DNA of 64,000 nt from Zopfochytrium polystomum. Its lineage: Eukaryota; Chytridiomycota; Chytridiomycetes; Chytridiales; Chytridiaceae. A model generated the notes under the pieces. It saw only the letters and a program-made list of their open reading frames with translations. It had not been told where the DNA came from and made no database searches. Positions 46,618-58,253 of the stretch are shown piece after piece; positions within the stretch are counted from its first letter, which is position 1; each line of letters opens with the position of its first letter. Both the position numbers and the translations under genes were made by a program. The stretch is from the NCBI GenBank assembly GCA_025765615.1, contig JAIVFJ010000062.1, positions 1 through 64,000 on the forward strand, read 5' to 3'.

Positions 46618-48172
46618 ATGGCGTCGCCGTCGACCTCCGCATCCTCCCAAAACGAAAAGACCGTCTGGGCTTCCATCCAGCCGTTCGTCTTTGGCGGCCT
46701 TGCCGGAATGTAAGCGAGCGACAGAACCTTCTTCCTTCTCTACTCTTCCCTTCCTTCCTTACCCCCCGCACTCCTCCTCCTCCCAGACTAGACTGACACT
46801 GGCTTGCTTCTGTTTTGTTTGCACCCATCCAGTACCCTCTATCGCAGGACCTGCAACAACAGGTCATCCAACCAGTCGACATGGTGAGCTTCCAATCTGT
46901 GTGGACTGTGCCCATCCGACCAGCATCCACACTCTGACAGGTTCCGATCCCGTGCCCTCCTCCTCCTTTAGGTCAAAGTCCGGCTACAGCTCGTCGGCGA
47001 AGGCGCGCACGTCACATCCCGCCCCAGTCCTTTCAAAGTTGCCTACTCCCTCATAAAATCCAATGGCTTTTGTGAGTATCTTATCCTTTTGCTGCATGTG
47101 ACTCGTGCAAAGTCTCATCCAGTTCCACCCACCGATAACAAAATAAAAAAAAACAATAACAGCATCTCTATACACCGGCCTCTCGGCCGGCCTGGCTCGT
47201 CAGGCTACATATACTACAGCTCGAATGGGAATATTTAACTCGCTCATGGCAGAGATGCAGAAGCGGGAAAACGGAACCGTCACGATGGCCCAGCGCGCCG
47301 CCGCAGGTTTGCAGATCTTGCGCCCCCCTTCGCTTTCCGCCCCCACTGCCCAGAGCTGATCTTGCCCATAACAATCCCAAAAAACCTTAAAAAAAAAAAA
47401 AAAAAAAAAGGTCTCGCGGCGGGTGCACTGGGCGCCGTGGTCGGCAACCCGTGCGACCTGGCACTTATCCGCATGCAGGCGGACGGCCTCCGCCCCGCCG
47501 CCGAGCGCCGCAACTACAAGAGCGTCGTCGACGCCATGGTCACCATCGCCCGCGAGGAGGGAGTCCTCGCATGGTGGAAGGGGTCCGCGCCCACCGTCGC
47601 TAGGGCCATGGCGTTGAACTTGGGGATGCTGTCCACGTGAGTGATTGATTTCTTCTCTTTGTTTTGAAAGGATTTGTCTCACACACACACCACAACCACA
47701 CACACACGAACACACCCAACCCCGCCAACACAGCTTCTCTGAAGCCAAATCCCGCATCGAGCCGCACCTCGGCAAGGGCACGCTCGCGACGCAGCTCAGC
47801 GCGTCGGCGTTTGCCGGGTTCTTTGCGTCCTTCTTTTCGCTGCCGTTCGACTTCGTCAAAACGCGCATGCAGAAGCAGACCCCAGACGCCGTCACGGGCA
47901 AGTTGCCGTACCGTGGGTCGCTCGACTGCGCCGTCAAGGTCGTGACGAGGGAAGGCCCGCTGGCGTTTTACCGCGGGTTCGCGACGTATTACGTGAGGAT
48001 TGCGCCGCATGCCATGTGAGTTTCTTAGGTTTTTTTTTTTTACTTTTTCAAATGTCGGCATTTTGGGGTTTTGTAACCTTCGTTATCCCTTTCACCGTCT
48101 CCCCCGAATTTCATCCGCAGGATTACGCTCCTCATTGCAGATGCGCTCAACAGCCTGGCAAAGAAGATATGA
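46618..48172 (+). CDS. Mitochondrial carrier, 2-oxoglutarate/malate type
   Basis: This is an SLC25 inner-membrane antiporter. The ATG at 46618 opens MASPSTSASSQNEKTVWASI. Three carrier signatures are spread over about seven exons. QPVDMVKVRLQLVGEGAH is repeat 1; NPCDLALIRMQADGLRPAAE with RRNYKSVVDAM is repeat 2; LPFDFVKTRMQKQTPDAVTG is repeat 3. The second signature and the RNYKSVVDAM context resemble the oxoglutarate/malate carrier. Other exons give SSLYTGLSAGLARQATYTTA with RMGIFNSLM, and VARAMALNLGMLST. The last exon ends DALNSLAKKI with TGA at 48170-48172. The small second exon near 46860 does not join in phase as read, so a one-base discrepancy or alternative splice site lies there. The dicarboxylate carrier is the alternative assignment. 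Confidence 0.88.
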
Positions 48173-50519
48173 TGAAAAAAAAAACAAGTCGGGGGCTTGC
48201 AGTCGTTTTTGCTTTGATTCCTTGGTTGATTCTTATGACGGCAGTGGCTCTCGAAGAGCGTGCAAAAAATTGCGTGATGAAGGAGTAAGCTGCTTCTCTC
48301 TAGTCTCAAACCCGCACCCCCCCACCTCTTGATGATGAACACACGACATTGTCCGAAAACTCTCCTTCCCAAATCGCTCTTCCCCCCCTCCCCCCTCCCC
48401 CGCCCCTCGCTCCGCTCCGCAGGCTCCCCCCTTCTCCCGCTTTTGCAAAACCACATCCCCACGTCATTGCCTCTTCCCGTTACATGCCTCCCGTTTGAAT
48501 ACAATGAGCGGGAGGCTCTTGTAGTGTTGTTATGTTTGTTTGTTTTGCTCCTTTTTTTTGGATTGCTTGCTCTTTCGTGGTTGCCTTGTTGTCGAACCCC
48601 CACGCGCGCCCCAAAAGCAGGCGCTGATGAATATGGATACAGATCGAGCGGGCTCCTCGAATCCCGAAACCCGAGATTGTGTTCGAAAAAGACACCCAGA
48701 AACAACGTTTTCGAGTGAGCGCCACCTTCGCGAGGAGATTGGCACGATGTTCCTTTATTCTACCCAAAAAAGGGATGCCCTCAAGCGTGAGCGCCTGGGG
48801 GTACGGGTATTGGCCGAAGCGCATAGCTCAAGAGGGATCCCTTTTGTTAAGCTCAATAGGCGTCGCAAGAGCGAGAGACAGAGTGAGAGAAGATAGATAG
48901 AAAGACAGCAGCAGTCACAGCGGATCCGAAACAAAAAACAAAGTAGGAGCTCAAATTCGAGCCGTAAAGAAAGAGTCCATCAAAGGGTATTGACGACTCA
49001 GATAAGCACCGGGGGAAGCTACTCTTTGAGAGATGAATAGAACCACGCTCCACCGACAGCCGAAATGACCGGGGCCTCTACAACGACAGGCGCAAAGATG
49101 ACCGCAACAGGAAGCGTACATGCTACAGCCGTGGCAGCCAGGGTTGCTAAGCGGATTTGCTCTAGGTTCTGTAACGGCGAATGGCGTTCAAGGCCGGGTC
49201 CTGAGGGGTGATTCCAAGTGAGCGCCCGTGAAGGGAAAGCCGCTTGGGTGTCCACACCATCGCCTGCAGACGAGGACGCAAAACCCCATTGGCAAAACGA
49301 CAGACTCCCGACTTGCCGTTTTGCCTCGCAGGACAAACCCCTGCTGGGGGAACAGGTTCTTGAAGCCGCCCACCCGTCTAGCCAGGCCACCCCAGCCCCA
49401 CAGCGCCAACATAAAAAAACGGAAAGGAAGAACTACTTCCAACGCCCTCTCCCTTACTTTCTCCCCAAAAAAACCCCCAGAATGACTCAACTCACCAAAC
49501 GTCCCTCCGCCCGCCCCATCGGTCTCTCCCGGCGTCGTCCTCGTCGCGGCAGTTCTTGTAACGATGACCGTGTTAATCGCACTCTCCGCCGCGCCCCCCT
49601 TCCCGGGAACTGTCAAGGCGGGGGATGCATCATCAACGACCACCGCCGCGGCAAGGGCAAGGGCAAGGGCAAGGCGGCGGACGCCGTCGACACGTACGAG
49701 CGAATTAATCGAAGGAAGGGGACCACGTCGACTGCAGCTCATCACGCGCACCCGGAGGAGGTGGGGTGCCCATGCTTGTCTTTAACACACTATTGCCATT
49801 GACGTCTCCGCCTGGAACCCGATGACTGTTCCTCCTTCCCGATCGCTTTTTCAAGTAATCCGAGAGCAGGTTTTCGCGATTAGTTCGCGCAGCAATGAGC
49901 CAGCCCACCAACCAGCAGCACTGAGTCTGTTTTCTCGCATTTGGAAACATCGTTTGGAGGGGGGGAGCAACAAAAATGAAACAACTCAATAACCGAAACC
50001 TTTCCTATTGCTTTCTTTATGGCTTTCGGTGTACGATTGTTGCCCGCTGGTGCCTAGCTCGGCGAACTGTTGTTGTCCCGCACAATCCTGCCCACCCCAA
50101 CGCATCATCCGTCGTCCGCCAAATGCGAAGCGGGGCATAAAGAGACGAAGGGTGACGCGTTCTTCGGAAACATCTCCTTGCGGCTTTTTTGCTCCGCCAA
50201 CGCCGCAACTCGTGCAGAATTAGCGGCTTGGCAATCTGCTGGCGCATTGCAGTCCTGGAGCAGCGCATAGGAAAGCAGAAGGAAAAAAAAAGGGGATGAA
50301 AGAAAGACCAATAATATCCAAGAGGGAGCTCCAACGTGCTTTGTTCATCGTTTAAAACTCGCTTGAAAATGGAATCCCGTGCCCAAAGTTCAGATACACG
50401 GCACGCCAACCAAGACCCTGAAGCTGTGTGTAAGTCCGCAATGCAATGGTTAAAGGCGGCTTGCACGTTCAAATCCAAAGAGACACAGACCTTATGGAAA
50501 AAGAATGCATCGCGGGTAA
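48173..50519. other. Mostly non-coding; tentative minus-strand spliced gene at 49019-49720
   Basis: 48173-49000 has no supported gene. On the minus strand a frame reads RVDGVRRLALALALAAAVVV ... GTFG followed by a GTGAGT donor (49500). Further down, LEQIRLATLAATAVACTLPV with AVIFAPVVVEAPVISAVGGA ends at a stop at 49019. Both are hydrophobic and could be exons of a small membrane protein, but the joins were not verified. 49800-50519 shows nothing. Confidence 0.3.
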
Positions 50520-51658
50520 CTAGGGGATAAGAAAATTGCCACAAAGGGGATTCAAAGCAATCCGGCTCATGAGACTGACAAGAAGGTTCCCTCGTACCCA
50601 AGAAGATGCTCCAGTCTCAAAAGTCCCAACGAGGGCTCCGGTCTCGACATTCCACACCCACGTGACATTTGGGTTGCGACTTACAAATGCAACTTTGTTC
50701 TCGTCGACCTCAAAGACATCAGCTGATCCAGCCCGTCCGTGGCTTTGAACGAGAACGCAGTCGTGCAACCCCGTCCTGAGGCACCACCTGTTGATCGATC
50801 CGTCGGAGGAAAGGGATAGCAGCCACTTCGAGGTGGCGTCCCAGTCGGAGAATTTCCGAGGAACGTTGATGAAGTGATAAAGCAACTTTCCAGAGACGCG
50901 GTTCCACACCGCGGCGCTTCGAAACGAGCTCACGGCAAGTATAAAGTCGCCGATGATCCGCACGCGCAGCAGCCGTCTTAAAATAGTCGTGCGGGCTGTG
51001 CAGAACGAGCGTGCAGGTGCCCGTCTACAGCGTCCCACAACCGAACCGTCTTGTCTGCAGACCCGGTCACGATGGTCCCGCTCTCGGCGTCATAGTGGGC
51101 GCGCTGTACGTCGCCGTCGTGTCCTTGAAGGATCTGAACACAGCTCCAATCCGTTCGCGAAAGGAGCATGGCCTTGTGACGGGGGAAGCTGGCGATAACA
51201 AAGTCCGGGTGTACTGAAATCACGAAGGCATTCTGAAGGGGATACGTCTCCTCCACATAATCGCCCTGGCTCCATCGATCCTCAAGCGACAGCCGATACT
51301 CGAACAGCTTCTTCCAACCGACGTCCGCGATCGGCAGGGCTGTCGATTGGCCGCTTCCGCTTTCCGTCACGGCGCCGTCGCGATCCGCCGTCGACACCTC
51401 GCCGTTGGTCCGGCTTCTGCGCCATTGCGGTCTCCGCCACCGCGCAAGGAACAGGGGTTCCCAGAGCTCGTCGTTTGCCGCGCGGGACGACCAGAGCTTC
51501 GAGGCGCAGCACAGCCGGGTGAGGCATAGGGGATCGGACAGCTGCAACAGGATGCGGTGTGCTATTTCGAACGGGAGGGCCGAGAAATAGTCCTGGAGCG
51601 GAGGAGGGGAGTGACAGTGAGTGCAAGGGTTGGGGGAACCAGGAAGGGCGCATCGCAT
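50520..51658 (-). CDS. F-box/WD40-repeat protein (one frame break)
   Basis: The ATG at 51658-51656 opens MRCALPGSPNPCTHC. The F-box is FSALPFEIAHRILLQLSDPL with CLTRLCCASKLWSSRAANDE and LWEPLFLARW. A WD40-like region follows: LQGHDGDVQRAHYDAESGTI with VTGSADKTVRLWDAVDG, then one base out of frame from about 50990 IIGDFILAVSSFRSAAVWNR, SKWLLSLSSDGSINRWCL and NPNVTWVWNVETGALVGTFE. The stop is at 50520. Such proteins are SCF ubiquitin-ligase substrate receptors. About 380 aa is short, with few repeats. The break coincides with a blade boundary, so an unrecognised intron or an indel is possible. Confidence 0.78.
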
Positions 51659-51941
51659 TCAGATCGATGAAGCGTCGGGGACTGTCTTTGTGCCAGATTA
51701 CATCAAACTGGGATCGTGATCACGGTTACAAGGCTGAGCGGGCGTTACCCTCTTTTCCGTGCCGTCGGGATGGTCAGCAACATGATCGTGAGTTTTTGGA
51801 GGCATGAGCCGCAAGTTGCCGGGGCCGCACTCGTCACACTCTGCCAAAGACAGGTGCTGGAAACAAGACTGCGCCACCACGCTCCGTCTTCTGGCCCGGG
51901 ATTCCATTCCCAACTGCTGCTCCAGCCCTCTGCACTCGCAC

Positions 51942-52442
51942 ATGACCGCCCTCGCCGCACGCATCGTCATCACCGTACTCTACGCTCTGTGCGCCGTCCC
52001 CGTCACTTCAGCCGCCGGCACCTTCATCCTCTTGACCTTGACTCTCTTCGCGGAGGAGTCGCTCGAGATCCTCAAAGTGTTCTTGAACATCCACATCTAC
52101 ACCCCCCTCGTCTTCTACGGCGTGGTCGCCTTTCCGCTCTCGGCCATCCTGATCTGGTTCGTCCCCGACCCGCCGGCAACCTCGTTCATCGTGGTCGCCG
52201 TGCTGCCGGTCGCAGACGCAATTTTGCTGGTGCTTCTGTACCCGGGTTGGGCCGATTGGCTGTACCCCAACTTCTTCCGACATGCATCTCCTGCCGAGAA
52301 CGCCTCCAGCTCAGGTGCGGCCGACGGCTCTGCTGCTGGCGATCCCAAGGCTTTGGCGGTCAATGGTACTGCGCAATCGGTAGAGCCGGGCTTCATTCCT
52401 TCGACAGTCGGTCACCCGGACGGACTCGTGACGTCCGTTTGA
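51942..52442 (+). CDS. Small multi-TM protein, intact member of a four-copy local family
   Basis: The ATG at 51942 opens MTALAARIVITVLYALCAVP; 166 aa, no intron. Hydrophobic helices lie at about residues 5-35, 50-70 and 77-105: AARIVITVLYALCAVPVTSA, IYTPLVFYGVVAFPLSAILI and SFIVVAVLPVADAILLVLLY. A short cytoplasmic or luminal tail follows (Ala/Ser/Gly-rich, ending HPDGLVTSV). The segment FYGVVAFPLSAILIWFVPDP with PATSF is the family's fingerprint and is found in three decayed copies nearby (52790-52960 minus, 54693-55076 plus, 55559-55860 plus). No known family is recognised. Confidence 0.7.
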   Translation: MTALAARIVITVLYALCAVPVTSAAGTFILLTLTLFAEESLEILKVFLNIHIYTPLVFYGVVAFPLSAILIWFVPDPPATSFIVVAVLPVADAILLVLLYPGWADWLYPNFFRHASPAENASSSGAADGSAAGDPKALAVNGTAQSVEPGFIPSTVGHPDGLVTSV

Positions 52443-52769
52443 TGTGCTCAGATCGATCATGCAACACGTGCAGGTGCAACGACGCGGACGGGAGGCTTCT
52501 AAAACAACAAGAACAACCTCAACATCAGCACCATTCCCTCATAACTGCATCCCGCCTCTTTTTGCTCCGTTTTCTGTTATTGGGGATGGTGACGAGCCGA
52601 AAGGCGAAAGGAAGGTATTTTTCATGGCAAGGTGGGGGGGATCAAAGCAGAGGGTGGTGTGCGGGATCAGTGCCATACGAGGTTTTGTGTCAAAGCTTGG
52701 AAGCTGCGACAGTAATGGAATCGCCGCAACGTCGGCGCGGGCTTCTTCGTCAACCCCCTCCCAAAAATA

Positions 52770-52965
52770 AACATCCGTCTGACTCCGTGGGTAGGCACTG
52801 CGACAGCGACGAACGAGGCTCCGGGAGGGTTGGCGGCGAACCAGATCGGAATAGTCGAGAGCGGGAAGGCGAACAAGCCGTAGAAGACCACCAGGGTGTA
52901 GACGTGGTAGTTTGCCAGCGCGTCGCGCAGCGAGCATCCGTGGAAGAAAATTCTCCTAGCTGGAA
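52770..52965 (-). pseudogene. Fragment of the small multi-TM family
   Basis: The minus strand reads YHVYTLVVFYGLFAFPLSTI, then PIWFAANPPGASFVAVAVPT. This matches IYTPLVFYGVVAFPLSAILI with WFVPDPPATSFIVVAVLP of the intact copy. No start is found and the flanks are unrelated. It lies opposite in orientation to the other copies. Confidence 0.75.
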
Positions 52966-53048
52966 CAAGCCTGAACAGCACGGCAGCGGCTGAAATTGAA
53001 CACCAAAATTTGGTGACTTTGCCGGCTCGGAAAACACTCATCCGATTG

Positions 53049-54391
53049 ATGCCGCGGCACCCAAACTTCGCAGCCGCCGCCGTTGCCGCGCTCCCCGATA
53101 CCACCCTGGTCGCCGTGTTCTGTGCCTTTGTCGAAAGTACCCCGCCTGCCTCGCTCTGCCGCATCGAGGCCACTCTGGCGCTCTTCCGCCTCCGCCTCGT
53201 CTGCTCCCGCTGGCGCCATCTCATCGAGACGGACACTGTTGCTCGCTGCGCCCTCGGCCCGTGTCGCCAGATCCCTTCCTTGTCCGACTGGCGCGATTCC
53301 CACGAAGGCTCCCCGACAGACTACCCTGCCGTCGCGTGGCATGAGATTGTCGACGGCTCGCTTCGAATCCCTGGGACGGCGTGGAGGAAGAGTCGGTGAA
53401 CGACTACGGTGGGGCCCTCGCCGGCTTGTGGGGAAAGCCCGTCTACCGGCTACCGCCGGTCAAAATCTTTCGCTGTGGCCGCGTGGCTCCTTCCATCGAC
53501 CGCACTGTTGCCCCCACAGTTCGCCGCCCACCAAAGGCCACTTCCCGCCTTTCCAACCGTTTGTCCCATTTGGGCAGCGTCCACGACGACGACGGCCCGT
53601 GCGCGCCACGCGGCGGTTGGTTCGACCTTCTCGTCGACGTCACTTTTGTTTCCTGGCTGCACGCAAAACTCGGCATTCACCTCACCGACGATGGCTACGG
53701 CGGCTATTACGAACGGGCGACGCTGCCCGTCCTCTTCTCAAACCCGCGGCGCACCGATGCTGCTGCCAACGTCGACGACGAAGCCGGCACGGCTGATGTG
53801 GCCGCCTCCGTCCACACAGGCGAGGCTCGTGCTGAGGTTGCCAAAACCGCTGAGGAGGAGCTGGCGGCAGCGACGACAGTGGACCGGCGAGCCTTTGACG
53901 ACGCAACCTGCGGCGCTTACGTCCCAGAGTTCCCGCTGCGTGTGTGCAAAGTAGCAGGCGCCGATTCGGTGGATTCTCTTGTAGGCCTTGGTGACTGGAC
54001 GGGCAAGCTGACAGCTGAGGACACAGCTCTGCTCGCGTGGAGACCGGCGGCGGAGCTATGCGCAAGGCAGTGCACGTTTTGCATTGCGGACGAGGCCGGA
54101 TGTTACTTCAACTGGAAAGAGAGCAACTTCAACGGGAAAGGCAGAGGAGGAGGAGGTAGAAGGAAACGCTGTGATAAGACAGTGTGCAGCCGCTGGGCAC
54201 TAGATAAGATTGCGCAACGGTGCCGCGGTGGCGGAGTCGGTGGTGCCGAGGCACCCGTCTCTTGGTTCACTGTCACGCCCGGGGGCCAGGTGGATGACTT
54301 CACTCTCCACACGTATGTGCTTGCAATTCACCCAAAGACTCAAAGGCTCTTAGGTGTTGTGAGCTGGTTTACTGACGGGTGTGGACCATGA
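53049..54391 (+). CDS. F-box protein, uncharacterised (one frame break)
   Basis: The ATG at 53049 opens MPRHPNFAAAAVAALPDTTL. The F-box-like segment is ALPDTTLVAVFCAFVESTPP with LFRLRLVCSRWRHLIETD. Near 53375 the frame moves by one base and then stays open for 330 residues to 54391 (GVEEESVNDYGGALAGLWGK ... VVSWFTDGCGP). The C-terminal part has a Cys-rich patch (CARQCTFCIADEAGCYFNWK, then KRCDKTVCSRW) of unknown role, possibly metal-binding. No WD or LRR repeats are seen. It is probably an SCF adaptor with a lineage-specific target domain. It sits between copies of the small multi-TM family. Confidence 0.6.
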
Positions 54392-54692
54392 CGACGACTG
54401 AGGGATTAATAAATAGAAACCATCTATTCAGGCCCTTTCCATGAGCCTCTTCGAAGAGGACTCCGCAAGTACAAATGTCCAAACGGTGTCGAGAAGGCCG
54501 ACTGTTTAGTACTCGATTTTGTGGATGTGACTAGGCGAGAAGCGGGCATGAGAATGACAGTCCCGTCTCTCCTGGGTCTACGCAGCGATTTCGAAATGAA
54601 ACCAGGTAGGATTGTGTTGAGCCAATGTGCCGATTCCAGTTCAATGTCCACCTTGACAGAGCCACGACCCGCAACCCAGCCACACAATCAGG

Positions 54693-55076
54693 ATGGGTGC
54701 CCTTGCCGCACGCATCGTCATCACTGGGCATATGCGCCGTCCCAGTCTCCGCCGCCGCCGGCCTCTTTCTTATGCTCTGCCTAGGCCTCCTCTGGGAAAC
54801 CCGCTCGAGCTCCTCAAGTTTCACGTCTGCTCGTGGTCGTCGTCTACGGCGTGGTCGCCTTCCCGCTCCCCGACCCGCCTGCGCCCTGGTTCGTCGCCGC
54901 CGCGCTGTGCCCCGTCGCGGACGCGGTCTTACTCCCGTACCCGGGCCTTTTGGCGGATTGGCTGTTCCCCGCCATTTACGAGGCAGTTGCGAAGATGAGG
55001 AGGGGATCTCCGCGAGAGAGAGTAACGCCGGTTCCGGCATATCCGACGGCTCTGCTGCTGCCGACGATCCTCTGAC
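54693..55076 (+). pseudogene. Decayed copy of the small multi-TM protein (copy 3)
   Basis: It begins MGALAARIVIT at 54693 (compare MTALAARIVIT at 51942), then breaks frame. The middle VVVYGVVAFPLPDPPAPWFV with AAALCPVADAVLLPYPGLLA and DWLFP matches the intact copy in another frame, with an internal deletion. The stretch 55077-55558 shows no other gene. Confidence 0.8.
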
Positions 55077-55558
55077 AGTGATAGTACATTATGCCGCAGC
55101 CCCATCGGTTGGGCAAGGCTAGGATCTTTTGACTGACGGTTCCGCTGACGGATTCGTGACTTCTGTTTGCTGTGATCAAGGCCGAAAGAATCGGGCGAGG
55201 AGCGGGAGTCTCTTTTTGCCTAACACCTTGAGCAACCTCACCAGTAATCCATTTTTTTTATCGTTTCACAGAGGAGGAATTCAACGTATCTTTTCTTTAA
55301 TACAGTGCGTCGCGGTGGACTAGGATTGAAAAGAAAAGAAGAGAAACAGCTGGAGCGACGCTGTTTGAGAATAACGACCCCGAACGCATCGACACTCAAA
55401 TTCATCAAACTTTCATCCCCTTGATAAACTGAAAAAGCCGGCATACTTGTTGTACTTGGCGTTTCTCACCCCTCCTGGAATCGGCCACGACCGCAGCCAC
55501 GCAGCCAGGTTTTCTTCAAGTTGTCGCCAAATATTTATCACCTGCCCCGCATGCCAAG

Positions 55559-55905
55559 ATGACCGCCTTCGCCGCCGCAAGCCTCGCCATCAGCGTGATG
55601 TGCCACGGGTGCGGCGTCGCAACCGCGCCCTTCGTCTCATGGGTCCTCATCTTTCTGTTGAGCGCGCCCTCCCCGAGTTCGACTTCCGCGAGACGATCGA
55701 GGATCTGATCCGCTATCACATCTACACCCTTCTGATCCCGTACGCCGAGTTTGCGTGCTCGCTCTCCGCCGTCCTCTCTGGTACGTCCCGGACCCGCCCG
55801 CGCGGTCGTTCATCGGCGTCGCGGTGCTGCCTGCTGCGGACGCTACAGTGATATCGGTCGACCAGGGTTCGGACCCTGTCCGGATTCGTGACTTCTGTTT
55901 GACTG
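55559..55905 (+). pseudogene. Decayed copy of the small multi-TM protein (copy 4)
   Basis: The start is MTAFAAASLAISVMCHGCGV at 55559. WYVPDPPARSFIGVAVLPAA with DA appears in a different frame near 55788, and PDGFVTSV-like remnants (GCCGGATTCGTGACTTC) follow near 55880. Stops and shifts lie between. It is in the same orientation as copies 1 and 3. Confidence 0.75.
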
Positions 55906-56203
55906 TTGTCGAGGTCGATTTCATCCCCGCACTGCTGATTCGGAATCTCACTTCACTTCCGTCGTTTCTTGCTTCTTTTTTGTTTGTTTTTTTTTTTTTT
56001 TTTTTTGTTGGGGCGGTGGCTGTCTGTCTGTCGGTCTGGCTCCGAGCGTCCGATTCGTCGATTCGTCGCCCCAGCTAGACAGACAGAAGCAAGCGTTTCT
56101 CTTTGCGTTGCTTTTTCCTCTTCTTTCCTTCGGATCTTCGGAGCCTGAACTTTTCTCCCACTTTCCGTACCTCTTTCCTTTCTTGCCCTTTTCTCTCTCC
56201 CAC

Positions 56204-56204
<1 letters not shown>

Positions 56205-56254
<50 letters not shown>

Positions 56255-56320
56255 CTCACTCTCTCCTCTCTCTCTCTCTCACTCTCGCTCTCTCTCACAC
56301 ACACACACACACACACTTGA
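56205..56320. repeat. (CT)n-(CA)n compound microsatellite upstream of the proton channel
   Basis: About 95 bases of CT-rich repeat are followed by about 20 bases of CA, ending about 85 bases before the ATG at 56400. It probably lies in the promoter or 5' UTR. Confidence 0.95.
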
Positions 56321-56399
56321 TTCTCCCAGAACTTCCGCCTCCGCGGGGGCAAGAAAGAAAAAGCCCCTCAATCTCTCGCAGACCTTTGCCAAGCCCCAA

Positions 56400-57636
56400 A
56401 TGACCAAGTCGAATACCAAAACGGCCCGCTCCTCGTCGCCGTCGTCGCCGCCCTCAATGAAGCGCCGCGTCGCCAGCGTCATCTACACCGACAACTGGCA
56501 CTACGCAATCATCGCCCTTGTCCTGCTCGACCTCCTCCTCGTCTTTGTCGACATTGTCCTCTCGCTCAACACTGCCTGCACCCCGCCCGAGAAGGAGGAA
56601 GGCGGCGATGACCCCACCACCACGCCCACCGCAACCAACGCCACTCTGAATCACCTGCTCGCCCTCGCCTTCAGCCTATCATCCGGAGCAGCAGCAGTGA
56701 ACAAGTCGACCGAGTCCACAGCTGCAGTCGGCTGCACGCCAAACATCCGCCCCTCGGCGGGCCTGTCGACCCTCGAGGACGCGCTGTTCTGGATCTCGAC
56801 GTCGCTGCTGATCGTCTTTGCCGCCGACGTCCTGCTGCACCTGTACGTCGAGGGCTTGCGGATGTTCAAGTCGCTGGTGACGAGCTTTGACGCGGTCGTC
56901 GTTTACAGCTCATTGGGTGAGATTGTGTTTTCTGCTTTCTCTTGTACCTGGTGCTATTTGGTCTGCCATCTCACACCAAAAAAAAAAACCACCCCAAGTC
57001 ATGGTCCTCGTCTTCAAATACACCAACACCGGCCAATCCGGCTCCTCGGCCATCGTCGCCCTGCGCATCTGGAAAATGATCCGCGTCATGCACGCCATGT
57101 CCGCGTCCATCGAAATGAGCCACCAGCGAACCATCCGCGCCATCAAGTCCGCAAACGAGGCCATCTCGGCTGCATGCCGTCGCACCGCGCAAGTCTTTAT
57201 CGACGCCCGGAGCGGGTTCCTCGACGCCGTCAAGGGCGTCGAAGAGGTCGCTGCTGTTACTGACCAAGGCGACGGGAGCGAGGAAACGGCAGCCCACCAC
57301 GCGATGGCGCTGACGATGGCCGAGGCCGCGGTCGCGGTCGACGCGATGCGCGCCGCGCTCGACGTGTTGAGGGAGGACGTCGCGGCGGCCAACAGGCAGC
57401 GGCTGGAGCGGGCGGTGCGGATCAACAATATGACGGTCGAGGACGCGGAGCGGATGGAGCGCGAGGAGCAGGAGATTGAGGAGATGTTTAGGCGGCACGT
57501 CATGTCGCTGAGGGCGGCGAGGACGGGTGCGGGCGGTGTGGGGGGCGGTGCTGCGGCGTTGGAGGAGGACGGCAGCGGGTCGAGGGAGGTGTTGGTTGGT
57601 GGGGAGAAGAGCAAGGGGTTTTTGGTTAGTGAGTGA
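56400..57636 (+). CDS. Voltage-gated proton channel, Hv1/HVCN1 type
   Basis: The ATG at 56400 opens MTKSNTKTARSS. Exon 1 is 56400-56916 and exon 2 is 56999-57636; the intron (GTGAGA...CCCAAG) keeps the frame, giving 384 aa. Four voltage-sensor helices are seen and no pore domain. S1 is YAIIALVLLDLLLVFVDIVL, whose Asp44 aligns with the selectivity-filter aspartate of Hv1 and Asp51 with the following acidic residue. S2 is ALFWISTSLLIVFAADVLLH; S3 is SFDAVVVYSSLVMVLVF. S4 is RIWKMIRVMH (residues 195-204), an R-x-W-K-x-x-R pattern with His where animal Hv1 has Asn. A long S1-S2 loop (about 70 aa) is N-glycosylation-rich. The C-terminal coiled coil (NRQRLERAVRINNMTVEDAE, then RMEREEQEIEEMFRRH) probably drives dimerisation. 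Function: voltage-gated proton efflux. Confidence 0.87.
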
Positions 57637-57881
57637 ATGGGGGGTTTGATCGGGGCTTGGTTGTGTCGAACGCTTTCTTTTTTGTAATTTATTCAACGTT
57701 GAACTCAATCGGCAAGGAAAGGAAAGGGAAAACCAACAGAGCACATTGGACCAGCAACGGCGGAGAACGATGGCAAAGGACCAAAAGGAGAAATGGGAGA
57801 CGAGAAAGCGCCCAGGGGGTGCATTTTTTGGCTCTTGCAGTTGAGGTTGCTTTCTTGCAGTTGCAGGTACCGATCCGCCCT

Positions 57882-58253
57882 TCACGCGGCCGGCCCGAGC
57901 TCGCCATCTGCGCCGCAGCTGTGTACACCCTCGCTGCAGTAATCCATGGGAGAGGGCGGGTAGTGTCAATGGGTCAGCGAAGCAGCGGCGCCTCCTCTCT
58001 CACAAACAGAGAAAACCAGCAAAGAAACTCACAAGTAGCACGCGGTGCCGCACACCCGCGCGCCGAGGGGGCACAGCGACAGGTCGTTGAAGCAGTTGTA
58101 CTTTGTCGGATTGTAGCAGGCCTCGCCGCAGGCCGACAGCCCGGACGCGGCGCATTCGGCCTGCGCCTGCTGCTGCGGGAAGGCCATGGTGGGGAGGGTG
58201 GCGGCGAAGATGGCGACGGCCAAAAAGAGGAGCTTTGCTGCTGCGAGCTTCAT
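57882..58253 (-). CDS. Small secreted Cys-rich protein, CBM52-like (copy 1)
   Basis: The ATG at 58253-58251 opens MKLAAAKLLFLAVAIFAATL, a signal peptide. Exon 1 is 58253-58033 and exon 2 is 57933-57882; the donor GTGAGT and acceptor CTGCAG keep the frame, giving 90 aa. The mature part, CGEACYNPTKYNCFNDLSLC then PLGARVCGTACY and EGVHSCGADGELG, has the doubled CG-x-A-C-Y ... Y-x-C layout of the fungal carbohydrate-binding domain CBM52, which binds beta-1,3-glucan. Eight cysteines remain after cleavage. It has no catalytic domain, so it may act as a free wall-binding protein. Its paralogue lies 730 bases away in the same orientation. Confidence 0.8.
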
